Assembly: GCF_900116105.1 (NCBI RefSeq) | Contig: NZ_FPAC01000002.1 | Span: forward strand, 248,001 to 312,000 | Reading direction: 5' to 3' | From: Paenibacillus sp. 453mf | GTDB lineage: Bacteria > Bacillota > Bacilli > Paenibacillales > Paenibacillaceae | Length of the DNA: 64,000 nucleotides | Part shown: positions 1 through 8,380 of the stretch, piece after piece | Numbering within the stretch: position 1 is the stretch's first letter | How the letters are laid out: each line of letters starts with the position of its first letter | The notes under the pieces: model-generated | The model's input: only the letters and a program-made list of their open reading frames with translations | The model's database searches: none | What the model was told of the DNA's origin: nothing | Position numbers and translations under genes: made by a program

Positions 1-2
1 TG

Positions 3-341
3 GACGAAATTCGGCGTCTCGCTGACTATATTATTCTCATGCATAGAGGGCAGACACTCGGCATGGTGGAGAAGGATCTGCTGCTGGATAGCTGGAGAGA
101 AATCTGGTACGAGGGTGATATAAAGCCAGGGCATCTGCCAGGCATTGTGGATTGGTCAGAGGAAACCAGTCGCCTGAGGAGAATTGTTACAACGCATACA
201 AGCGATGTACTGGAGATTCTAGCGGAAACGGGGATATCACCGGTGAAGACCCGAATTCTCGAGCTGGATGAAATATTGGCTTACTGGATCGAAGGATACG
301 GACCAGCAGGCTGGGAAACGAAAAAGGGGGAGGAAATATAA
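3..341 (+). CDS. ABC transporter ATP-binding protein, C-terminal part (cut by window start)
   Basis: The open frame runs in from the left edge, so only the last 112 or so residues are visible. The first residues (DEIRRLADYIILMHRG) are the post-Walker-B / H-loop-distal part of an ABC ATPase, where 'I.LMHRG' is the usual strand after the H-loop. The Walker motifs lie upstream of the window. The stop TAA overlaps the ATG of the next gene (TAATG), so the two are translationally coupled. The next two genes are a second ATPase and its permease, so this is likely an exporter operon with two ATPases. The internal ATG at 39 is not the true start. Confidence 0.75.
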   Translation, partial: DEIRRLADYIILMHRGQTLGMVEKDLLLDSWREIWYEGDIKPGHLPGIVDWSEETSRLRRIVTTHTSDVLEILAETGISPVKTRILELDEILAYWIEGYGPAGWETKKGEEI

Positions 342-1243
342 TGAATCGACTTGAACTAAGCCAGGTAGTGAAGCAGTACGGTGACAAAACAGCTGTAAAC
401 AGGGTAACGCTGAACGTAGCAGAGGGAGAGATTTACGGGTTGCTCGGCGCCAACGGTGCTGGCAAGACAACAACCATGCGCATGGTGCTGGGGCTGATCT
501 ATCCGGATGACGGAGATATTCTGTACAACGGTAAGAAATACAATCCTGAATTGCAGCACATCATGGGTTATCTCCCGGAAGAGAGAGGGATGTATCCGAA
601 GGTCAAGGTTAGTGAACAGATTAACTATCTGGGCAGACTGCGCGGTATGAATGCGAAGGATGCAGATCAGAGCCTAAGGTACTGGCTGGAGCGGTTTGAA
701 GTGCCTGAGTACTATGATAAACGGATAGAAGAGTTGTCCAAAGGGAATCAGCAGAAGATGGGCTTTATCGCAGCAGTCGTTCACCGTCCGCAAATTCTGA
801 TTCTGGATGAAGCGTTCAGCGGACTTGATCCGGTTAACGTAGAGCTTCTCAAGGCGACGGTCAAGGAGCTTCGGGACGAGGGAACCTCGATTCTGTTCTC
901 AACTCACCGGATGGAGCATGTAGAGGAGCTGTGCAAGAATATTACGATTCTTCATCGTTCCAACACCGTCGTGCAGGGGAATATACAGGAGGTCAAATCA
1001 CGGTATCCGCGCGAGCATGTGCGTCTTGTAACAACGGATAGAGTGACTGGACTTGAGAACGTGGCAGGCGTAACTCGTGTTGAAGAAATGGAGAAGGGAT
1101 ATCTGATCACGATTGCATCCCCGGATGCGGCTCAGCTGATCCTGCAAAAGGCGCTTCAGGAATCGACGGTAGAGCACTTTGAGATTAAAGAACCTACGCT
1201 AAACCAAATCTTTATCAAGGAGGTAGGAACCGGACATGAATAA
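341..1243 (+). CDS. ABC exporter ATP-binding protein (NatA/YhaQ-like)
   Basis: A 300-residue ATPase of an ABC-2 type exporter. It has Walker A GANGAGKT at residues 36-43, a signature LSKGNQQK near 136, Walker B LILDEAFSGLDP, and a switch histidine in STHRMEH. The degenerate signature (SKGN rather than SGGQ) is typical of the NatA/YhaQ group, which drives Na+ or drug efflux. A C-terminal domain of about 80 residues follows the core, as in that group. The start overlaps the previous stop, and the 3' end overlaps the permease by 8 nt, so the three genes form one operon. The transported substrate cannot be told from the sequence. Confidence 0.88.
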   Translation: MNRLELSQVVKQYGDKTAVNRVTLNVAEGEIYGLLGANGAGKTTTMRMVLGLIYPDDGDILYNGKKYNPELQHIMGYLPEERGMYPKVKVSEQINYLGRLRGMNAKDADQSLRYWLERFEVPEYYDKRIEELSKGNQQKMGFIAAVVHRPQILILDEAFSGLDPVNVELLKATVKELRDEGTSILFSTHRMEHVEELCKNITILHRSNTVVQGNIQEVKSRYPREHVRLVTTDRVTGLENVAGVTRVEEMEKGYLITIASPDAAQLILQKALQESTVEHFEIKEPTLNQIFIKEVGTGHE

Positions 1244-2552
1244 ACTCGGGACGATTATCGGTTTTACATACAAGCAGAAGGCCAAGACGAAGGCTTTTAA
1301 AATAACGACATTGGTTCTAGCTATCCTGATGACCATCGGGATGAATATCCCTTATGTGATCGATATGTTTTCAGGTAATGATGGGGACAGTAGTGGAGGA
1401 AATACTCCAGCCGATATCCCGGCTATTGGACTTGTCGTTGGTGAACAGCAGGAGTCGGCTCAGGCACTTGAGGAGTTTGTGGCCAGTCAGCAGGTTCCGG
1501 CTCTTCGCTTCCTATCCTATGAGCAGGCGGATGCGCCGGAACTGAAGACGGACCTCGCGGATGAAGTGATTGAGGGATATGTTGAGCTGCATGCTGCAGG
1601 AGACGGTACGTCACCAATGGCTACCTATTATTCAGAAGATGCGAATCCGTCCCCGGCAGTAATGACGACCATTCAAACCGGATTGCAAAATGCTAAGACG
1701 AAATCGATCGTGCAGGATGCGCTTAGTCCTGAGCAGATTGAGGCGATTAGCGTACCGGCTGTCGTTGATGTTCAGGAAGTAAATGTGGAAGACGATACTG
1801 CAGCTGGTGCTGGAGCAGGTGCGGATGCAGAGAGTGCAGCTGTCGATTATGTATTTGTCTATGTTCTAATGATTCTGTTCTTCTTCTCTATTATTATGAC
1901 CGGGAACATGATTGCATCTGAAATTACGGCAGAGAAGAGCTCGCGCATTATGGAAATTCTGATTACGAGCGTAGCCCCGCTGACCCAAATGTTCGGTAAA
2001 ATCATCGGGATCTTCCTGTTAAGCTTGACTCAGATCGGAATCTTCGGGCTTGTGATCTTCGGAAATCTGATGCTGCCACACAATATCGAGCTGCTTCGCA
2101 GTATTGATATTGACTTGTCTGCCATGAATCTGGATGTACTGATCTACGGATTCTTGTTCTATATCCTTGGCTTCTTCCTGTACGCGGTTCTGTTCGCGGC
2201 GATCGGTTCCATCGTCAGCCGTACAGAGGAGCTGGGTCAAGCGCTGACGCCAATGACGATGCTATCTCTAGTCGCATTTTATATCGGAATCTTCAGCCTT
2301 GGAACGCCGAACAGCCTGCTGGTTCAGATCTCAAGCTTCGTTCCATTTACTTCACCTACGGTTATGATTCTCCGTATTGGAATGGGAGAAATTGCGGTAT
2401 GGGAAATCTGGGTATCGCTCATCCTGCTGGTTGCCTCCATTCTGGTCTTCGGCTGGTTGTCTGCAAAAATATACCGTACGGGTGTATTGATGTACGGCAA
2501 GCGCCCAAGCATCAAGGAGCTTAGAAAAGCAATGAAGGCATATAAGATTTAG
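1236..2552 (+). CDS. ABC-2 type exporter permease (NatB/YhaP-like)
   Basis: A 438-residue membrane protein. One membrane segment lies near residues 20-38. A long extracytoplasmic region, with an acidic G/A-rich stretch near 190-205, follows, then about five membrane segments from residue 205 to 420. The motif around residues 225-240 (IASEITAEKSSRIMEIL) is the conserved ABC2 membrane signature of NatB/YhaP permeases. It overlaps the ATPase gene by 8 nt and is its evident partner. The pair would export Na+, drugs or peptides; which of these is unknown. No clear terminator follows. Confidence 0.86.
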   Translation: MNKLGTIIGFTYKQKAKTKAFKITTLVLAILMTIGMNIPYVIDMFSGNDGDSSGGNTPADIPAIGLVVGEQQESAQALEEFVASQQVPALRFLSYEQADAPELKTDLADEVIEGYVELHAAGDGTSPMATYYSEDANPSPAVMTTIQTGLQNAKTKSIVQDALSPEQIEAISVPAVVDVQEVNVEDDTAAGAGAGADAESAAVDYVFVYVLMILFFFSIIMTGNMIASEITAEKSSRIMEILITSVAPLTQMFGKIIGIFLLSLTQIGIFGLVIFGNLMLPHNIELLRSIDIDLSAMNLDVLIYGFLFYILGFFLYAVLFAAIGSIVSRTEELGQALTPMTMLSLVAFYIGIFSLGTPNSLLVQISSFVPFTSPTVMILRIGMGEIAVWEIWVSLILLVASILVFGWLSAKIYRTGVLMYGKRPSIKELRKAMKAYKI

Positions 2553-2929
2553 TAGAATCATCTTGAATTCTGTGTGGTGTCATAATTAGTGAGAAAAATT
2601 TCAAAATTATTGAGAGTTATTTTTCATAATTGTTGATAAATGTATGATTATTCAATGATATACATCACAAGTATAAAAAAACTACAACATGATGTGGGTA
2701 ATTCGTACTATTGTCACTCGCAGTAAAATGAATTGCCACTGAAGACCGAAACCAGAGTACGGGAAAACGCAAGCGTATCAAGGGTTTGTCAGTTATTGAG
2801 GTTCAAAATCTCCGCGATTCGGAAAGTGCTATTTCATAGTGAGGTTAATCCTCAATCGTTGATAGTCGTGTAAATATACATTCGTAAATATAATCTAATA
2901 ATTTCAAATTAGAATAGGATGATGGCAAG
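2553..2929. other. Intergenic stretch, AT-rich, no gene seen
   Basis: There is no credible ORF in these 377 bases. From about 2740 the base composition becomes more balanced. Short complementary pieces occur: GACCGAAACC near 2743 against GGGTTTGTC near 2782, with a small ACGC-AA-GCGT hairpin between them. This could be a folded 5' leader for the export gene at 2930, but it matches no riboswitch class I can name. A weak hairpin (CTAAT...ATTAG) lies at about 2894-2912, before the ribosome site. Confidence 0.3.
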
Positions 2930-3412
2930 TTGGAACAATTTTTGCAACAGCTGCAAGATTCGAGTCCGATATTACAATTCCTTGGGGTTATGCTTGTAGG
3001 AATGATCCCCTTTCTCGAAGGATACTTTGCAGTACCTGTAGGGATTGCGGTCGGGTTCCCTGCAGTGATGACGATCGTAGCGGCAATCGTCGGAAACTGG
3101 ATCTCGGTTATGGTTGTTATCCTGGCTAGTGATCGCGTAAGGCAGTGGCTGCAAAGAAGAAAACCGTCTGAACGTAAACAAGAAAAACACAATAAACGTC
3201 TAGAACGCGGGCAGAATCTATTCCAAAAGTACGGTGTTCCCGGAGTGTCGCTTCTAGGTCCTTTGTTGATCGGAGACCATATCGCGGCTTTAGTTTGTAT
3301 CGCATCAGGTGCATCAAAACGATATGTGATAATTTGGCAGACGATTGCCATAGTCGTATGGGCTGTCGGAATGGGGATTCTGGTGCTGTTAGGAATAAAT
3401 GTTATAAAGTAA
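2930..3412 (+). CDS. Small multidrug export protein family
   Basis: A 160-residue membrane protein of the Sm_multidrug_ex family (Pfam PF06695). The family features visible are an N-terminal pair of hydrophobic segments with a conserved acidic residue (MIPFLEGYFAVPVG), a second hydrophobic hairpin (residues 46-66), a charged loop rich in K/R (residues 74-95), and a C-terminal half with VSLLGPLLIGDH. The start is TTG at 2930, preceded by AGGATG at a suitable distance; no in-frame ATG gives the full first segment. A role in drug export is assigned only by family name. It appears to be a single-gene unit. Confidence 0.75.
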   Translation: MEQFLQQLQDSSPILQFLGVMLVGMIPFLEGYFAVPVGIAVGFPAVMTIVAAIVGNWISVMVVILASDRVRQWLQRRKPSERKQEKHNKRLERGQNLFQKYGVPGVSLLGPLLIGDHIAALVCIASGASKRYVIIWQTIAIVVWAVGMGILVLLGINVIK

Positions 3413-3504
3413 TTCTAAGGAAAAAGAAGAGACCTCCTTGCTTTTGGAATGGTGGCAGCCCCGTCAGCAGGAAGTCGGTAATACAACACCTAAAACCTGC
3501 AGGA

Positions 3505-3602
3505 ATGATGCCCCGGCAATGTACAGTCAATTTTAAAAATCATTCCGGTTAAACAAGCGGTACTACGTGCTGTACTCAAAAAGCCGGATAAAGACAATGA
3601 AT
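3505..3602 (+). pseudogene. Possible gene-end remnant
   Basis: An open frame without a clear start encodes about 31 residues ending in PVKQAVLRAVLKKPDKDNE, then TAA and directly an intrinsic terminator. The composition (amphipathic, basic, charged tail) looks like the C-terminus of a protein whose front has been lost. I do not recognise the family. It may also be chance coding. Confidence 0.2.
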
Positions 3603-3605
3603 AAA

Positions 3606-3640
3606 AAGGCGCTCATCTCAATGATGGGAGCCTTTTTTAT
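3606..3640 (+). terminator. Intrinsic terminator
   Basis: An imperfect hairpin, GGCGCTCATC-TCAA-TGATGGGAGCC, is followed by TTTTTT. It closes the transcription unit of the small multidrug export gene, or of the remnant just upstream. Confidence 0.75.
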
Positions 3641-3739
3641 TATGGATAAACCTTAATTTGATCCAGTAAAAATCCGTTATATAAGGTTGACTTAATCAGC
3701 TTAGAACGAAAAATACTACAAAGCTAGTGGAGGAATAAA

Positions 3740-3799
3740 ATGAATATTATAGAGTCATTGATACAGTGTATGCCATTTTTTAATACCGTTTTAGTTTGA
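3740..3799 (+). CDS. Micro-ORF of 19 residues with a strong ribosome site
   Basis: ATG follows GGAGGAATAAA and encodes MNIIESLIQCMPFFNTVLV, a hydrophobic peptide with one Cys. Its stop is 10 nt before an intrinsic terminator, so the ORF sits as a compact unit between two terminators. It could be a signalling peptide, a leader or a small membrane peptide. No family is recognised. A TTGACT box at 3687-3692 lies upstream, but the matching -10 is poor. Expression is not shown. Confidence 0.35.
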   Translation: MNIIESLIQCMPFFNTVLV

Positions 3800-3808
3800 T
3801 TAAAAGCT

Positions 3809-3848
3809 AAAGGCAGCCGATCGTTATTTGATCAGCTGCCTTTATTAA
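3809..3848 (+). terminator. Intrinsic terminator after the 19-residue ORF
   Basis: The stem AAAGGCAGC / GCTGCCTTT, extended by a GATC pairing, is followed by T-rich sequence. The A-rich 5' side also lets it work on the other strand. Confidence 0.75.
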
Positions 3849-3920
3849 CTAACTGGAAAGGAATAGCAGATTTTACTCTGAAACGTATGTTAGATAGAAG
3901 TAGAAAGGAAGTGGAATTCA

Positions 3921-3977
3921 ATGGTAAGATATATTAACTACATTAAATATTTCTGGGTGAATTTGTTACCTGAGTGA
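3921..3977 (+). CDS. Micro-ORF of 18 residues upstream of the PHP-ATPase
   Basis: ATG preceded by AAAGGAAG at nine bases encodes MVRYINYIKYFWVNLLPE, an aromatic, basic peptide. The stop lies 34 nt before the start of the PHP-ATPase gene, which has its own AAGGAG site, so this may be a translated leader of that gene. No family is recognised; it may not be a real gene. Confidence 0.28.
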   Translation: MVRYINYIKYFWVNLLPE

Positions 3978-4011
3978 ATTTCATTTTACATAATATTAAG
4001 GAGAGTATAGC

Positions 4012-6767
4012 ATGCGAGGGAATAGATGGTATAAGTGTGACTTACATATTCATACTATAGCTAGTAATTGTTTTAGAGATAGGAGTGTTACTGCTGAGCA
4101 ATGGGTGAATCGCTGTATTGAACAAGAATTGGATTGTGTAGCGATAACTGTTCATAATACAGGAAATAGCATAGACGAATACAAGAAGGTTGCTGATGAA
4201 AAAGGACTAATCCTTTTTCCGGGTGTAGAACTAACTTACGGAGAAAATGGAATCCACCTTTTAATTTTATTTGATTTGGACAAGACTTCTGAGTATGTTA
4301 ATGATTTTCTTATTTCCGTCGGTATAAAAAGGGAAGATTTTGCAGCACCACATGCATGCAGTAATATCACTTTTCAAGAAATAGTAGAAAAGGTTAATTT
4401 GGCAGGCGGTCTTATAATTCCTGCACATGTCGATGAATTTAAGGGGCTACAGGAGTCTACTTTTGATCATATTCAGGAATGCTATAGATATCAAGACATT
4501 GCGGGGGTTCAGGTTGTAAATAAGGAGTTGTGGGAGTTAGAAGGGGTTGTGAGCACAACAAAAAAAGAAGAAGTAGCTGAGAAATTAAATAAAAAATATA
4601 ACTCTTCTATGTTCACACCAGATTTAGTGAAAAAGTGGTTGCATCCTATAACAGAAGCTAAGAGAAGTAATAAGGCGATTCTTACCTTCTCTGATAATCC
4701 TCATGCTCCAGGCGATACTCAACATGGTCTTAAAGGTATTGGAACAAGATATTCATGGATTAAAATGGATGAAGAGGTGACTCTGAATAGTTTAAGACAA
4801 GCTTTAATGCTAAGTTCATTAAGAGTAGTATCTGATTTTGAGAGTTTCGTTTCACCATATACCCCCCCTGCAATTTATCTGAAATCTATGCGAGTTATGA
4901 ATACGCATTTATCTGAAGGGGAAATCTACACTGAGTTCAGCTCCCAAATGACAACAGTCATTGGAGGAAGGGAACAGGTAAATCAAGTATTGTCAGGTTT
5001 TTAAGAGGTGTTCTTGGTAAATCCAAAGATTTAGTTGGCTTTAAGGAGTTATATGAAGACCATACTAATTTTTATTCTGTCCACGCAACAGATGAAATGG
5101 GAGTCTTAAAGGACGATAGTGTAATAGAGCTAGAAGTGTTTTTTGAGAATACCTTATTCAAAGTTCGAACAAACGGTGCCGATCTTCTAGTAGTTTTGAG
5201 ATTTAATGATGAGATTTCTGAATTTGAAGAAGTAAACTCAGGTTATCTACATACATATCTGAATGACTGTGATATTTATTCGCAGAAGCAAATTTATGAA
5301 ATGGCTCAGAATCCTAATACTCTTAGAAATAGAATAGACGAGGAAAACTATGATATTAAGTTACTAAAAGATAGTTTGTTGGAATTAGGTAATAAGTACA
5401 AAGAAATAACAAGAAGAATTAAAACCTTAAATCAACAATTACGTTTTAAAGAAAGTGTGTTACTGCAAAGAGATGAACTTAAAAGGAAATTAGAAAAACT
5501 CACTAATGGGAGTTATAAAACGATTATTGATACTTATAACTCAGTTTATATAGAACGAAAGCAATTCCTTGGGATTGCCACATTATTCAATGATAAACTA
5601 GACTCTTTGACGGATATAAAGGAAGAACTCAGTATAGCATATCCTGAAGAAGTCAGTGGAAAATCTGCTGAAGTTATCAGCATAATTAGTAACAAGATTA
5701 AAGATTATAATCAAATGGTTGAGATGATAATTAATGATTTTAGTAGATTTGTAAATGATTTAAGTAAGAGCTATTCTCAAGAGGTGCAAGCAACTACTTG
5801 GTATAGTGAATATATATTATTAAAAGAATCCTATGAAAATCTAAGAGCTGAGTTAAACGAGGAAGAGATTATTGAACTTGAAAATTTATCAGTATTAAAT
5901 GAACAACTAGAAACGATAGAAGAAAAACTGAAAAATTTTCAGCTATTAGAAAACGAAAAGGAACAGTTATACGAGGAACAAAGTAGAGTACTTGAGGATT
6001 ATAAAAGAAACATAAATCAGGTCACTCAAAAAAGGCGAGAATTTTTACAAAGTGTCATACTAAGCAGCGACAATATTAAGATTAATGTAAAACCTCAGAG
6101 AGATATAAGGGATTTTCTAAACAAGTTTAGAGATATTATTCAAAAGAAGTCAGGCTATGATGAGGCTATTAAGAAAATTGAAGAGAATTTATCTAATAAC
6201 AATTGGGGGTTACAATACCTAAAGGATTTGATCATTAGAATCAAAAATGAAGAAGAAACTACGACTTTTGACGGTAGATTTAGGCGTATGCTTGTAGCTT
6301 TAAATGATGAACAGATAGATGAAATTATACTACTTTATCCTGAAGATGAAATAGAAGTTCGATTTAAATCTAGTGAGAATGGTCAGTTTAAATCGCTGTC
6401 AACAGCATCGGCAGGCCAAAAAACTTCTGCTATCTTAACATTTTTACTTTCTTATGGAACATCTCCACTTATACTTGATCAGCCTGAGGATGATTTAGAT
6501 AATCAGTTAATTCATGATTTAATTGTTGATCGGTTGCTAAAATGCAAACAATCAAGGCAAGTAATAGTTATTACGCATAATGCCAATATACCAGTTAATG
6601 GAGATGCAGAATGGGTTGTTTCTCTAGATTCAGATACGAGAGAAATGTCCATATTTAAATCTGGATCAGTGGATGACCTAAATATTAGGAAAAAAATATG
6701 CGACGTTATGGAGGGAGGAGAAAAGGCATTTACGCTCAGAGCATTGAGGTATGGTTTTAATAAATAG
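4012..6767 (+). pseudogene. PHP-domain/SMC-like ATPase (TrlF-like), broken by a frameshift
   Basis: Two reading frames join into one protein of about 918 residues. Part one (4012-5004) starts with a PHP phosphoesterase domain: CDLHIHT, PGVELTY, IIPAHVDEF and SDNPHAPG supply metal ligands. Part two carries a coiled-coil region (about residues 360-720 of the joined protein) and an SMC/ABC-like C-terminus: signature SAGQKTSAIL, Walker B PLILDQPEDD and ITHNAN. The Walker A GTGKSS lies at 4971 in the second frame, so one base is missing in the G-run at 4967-4973, exactly inside the P-loop. The PHP motif II reads ITVHN where the family normally has TDHN (GTT for GAT). Two defects suggest a decaying gene, though a sequencing error in the G-run is possible. 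TrlF-type proteins are often found in defence islands; that role is inference. Confidence 0.75.
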
Positions 6768-6845
6768 AAAATCTAAAGCCCAAGTTACAAGACTTTTTAG
6801 CGTATGATTTTAGATTTTGATACTATTATTTAAAAGCAAAAGTCC

Positions 6846-8070
6846 TGGGTGAAGCGCACCCCTTAGAATGGACATTGGAAAAATCCCTTGGGTTTAACCG
6901 ATGAAATTCTTGGGGTGCATTTTTGTATGGCGATAAAAGGTCAAAAGTTTAGGACATATTCTGAGGAACTCAAGTTGGAGGCATTCGTTTGCACATAGAA
7001 GAAAAATGGACCTATCGACAAATCGACCCTCATCTTGGAATTCAAGATGAGGGTCGAATGAAGTGCTGGATATGCAAATACCGTGAAAAGGGTGAATTTG
7101 GCCTGTTAGATCAACGTGGAAGACGGAATATATAGATCAAGAGAGATATGTTCAACAATTGAAACGGGAAAATGCGATGCTAGAAAAGTGTTGGATGCGG
7201 GAGGTAAAGAACAACGGTTCAAGCTTATCGAACAAACGATGGACATCGGCCAAGTAGTAGAACAATGTCAACTTCTTGGTGTCTCTAAAAGTGGTTACTA
7301 CGCGTATTTGAAGCGAAAAAAGGCGCATCGAGATGCCAAGGCTAAACGACTCATTCGCAAAGTGTACAAACGATACCAAGGAAAGTAGGATACCAAACAA
7401 ATTCAGCTGTTCTTGTGGCACGATGAAGGGGTATGGATGGACCACAAGAAGATGCTACGCCTAATGCAGAAGCTTGGCCTTTAAGCGAGCATTCGCCGGA
7501 AACGTCGATTTAACATGACTTACAAGGCTGCAAAACGTGTGACCGATAATCTGCTTCAGCGGAAGTTTACTGCCGAAAAACCAAACCAGAAGTGGGTGAC
7601 AGATGTAACTCCATACTGGGTTGGCGAGCGCGGGCTCTATCTTTCAGCCGTGAAAGACCTATTTAGTAATGAAATTGTGGCCTAACGATTTTAGTCAACG
7701 GAATGACAATGAGTTGGTGCTTCAAACATTTGCTAAGGCGTTCTCAAAGCAAAGAGACGTGACTGAATTGATCGATCACAGCGACCAAGGATTCCAGCAC
7801 ACGTCTCATGCCTACAACGACATGCTGCCGAAGGTTGGCGCCCAAATCAGCATGTCTCGCCGGGGCAATTGTCTAGACAACGCTCTCTATGAGTGTTTCC
7901 TCTCGCATCTCAAAACGGAAGGGCTCTATCCTTAAGATATACGAAATTTGCTAGAGAGCACAAAGTCGAATTGAGAAATTTATCAATTTTTTCAATCGAA
8001 GACGGCCACAACGTATACTACACAAACTGATAGGTGTTTTTTTAATATCCACTAAATGGGGGTCAGTCCC
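6846..8070 (+). mobile_element. Decayed IS3-family insertion sequence
   Basis: Remnants of OrfA and OrfB lie between imperfect inverted ends: GCACCCCTTAGAATGGACAT near 6855-6874, and the reverse complement of ATATCCACTAAATGGGGGTC near 8046-8065. The two ends match at most positions when one gap is allowed. The left end is followed by a CACCCC...GGGGTGC repeat (6859-6921), common in this group. All frames inside are broken, so the element cannot move on its own. It separates the PHP-ATPase gene from the secreted-protein unit. Confidence 0.6.
6928..7945 (+). pseudogene. IS3-family transposase OrfA/OrfB remnant
   Basis: The OrfA start (MAIKGQKFRTYSEELKLEA) is at 6928. Its frame is lost and picked up again in another frame (RLHIEEKWTYRQIDPHLG). 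OrfB is readable in pieces. One has QLLGVSKSGYYAYLKRKK (7260-7320, the HTH_21 region). Another has KPNQKWVTDVTPYW (7580-7620, the first catalytic Asp region). The third has DHSDQGFQHTS and SMSRRGNCLDNA (7770-7880, the second Asp and the final Glu region). Stops TAG at 7386, TAA at 7482 and TAA at 7683 interrupt it. The order and motifs match IS3/IS150-group integrase-type transposases. Confidence 0.75.
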
Positions 8071-8272
8071 GGGCATCCGAGGGCTTTTTTATGTATCCGT
8101 GAGAAAATCTCTTTCTCTCTTGTAAAAATGCTGGCTGAGGGAAAGAAAGGGCAAACAAAAAGTTTATTTAAATAACGTAATTTTACTAGTGTCTTTAAGA
8201 ACATGTCATGATGGATCAAATAACTACCTAAATAAGTAAAGGGAATGAATACAATATGTAATTTGTTATATA

Positions 8273-8300
8273 TTTACAAAAATGAAAATAAGTGTATAAT
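8273..8300 (+). promoter_or_regulatory. Sigma-A-type promoter for the secreted-protein unit
   Basis: TTTACA at 8273-8278 and a perfect TATAAT at 8295-8300 are separated by 16 bases. They stand before a short leader ORF and the secreted-protein gene. The -10 is consensus, so expression is probably strong. Confidence 0.65.
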
Positions 8301-8326
8301 TTGTTTTTGGGGAGGTGATATCAAGC

Positions 8327-8353
8327 GTGAAATATTGTGAATCTATTATCTGA
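8327..8353 (+). CDS. Eight-residue leader ORF
   Basis: GTG at 8327 follows GGGAGGTGAT, a near-perfect anti-16S match, at seven bases. It encodes (V/M)KYCESII and then TGA. It begins about 20 nt after the expected transcription start and ends 27 nt before the ATG of the secreted protein. Such a strong ribosome site on so short an ORF suggests a leader that affects translation or stability of the downstream gene. This is inference; no pairing of leader and downstream SD was proved. Confidence 0.35.
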   Translation: MKYCESII

Positions 8354-8380
8354 TTAACTAAAACTCAAGGAGGATAAAAA

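Noticed and set aside
2845-3351. 168-residue minus-strand ORF over the small multidrug export gene
   Set aside because: Antisense to a membrane protein; lacks plausible protein features.
4960-5010. Programmed frameshift in the PHP-ATPase gene
   Set aside because: No slippery heptamer of the A AAA AAG type or downstream pseudoknot is evident; a G-run indel is simpler.
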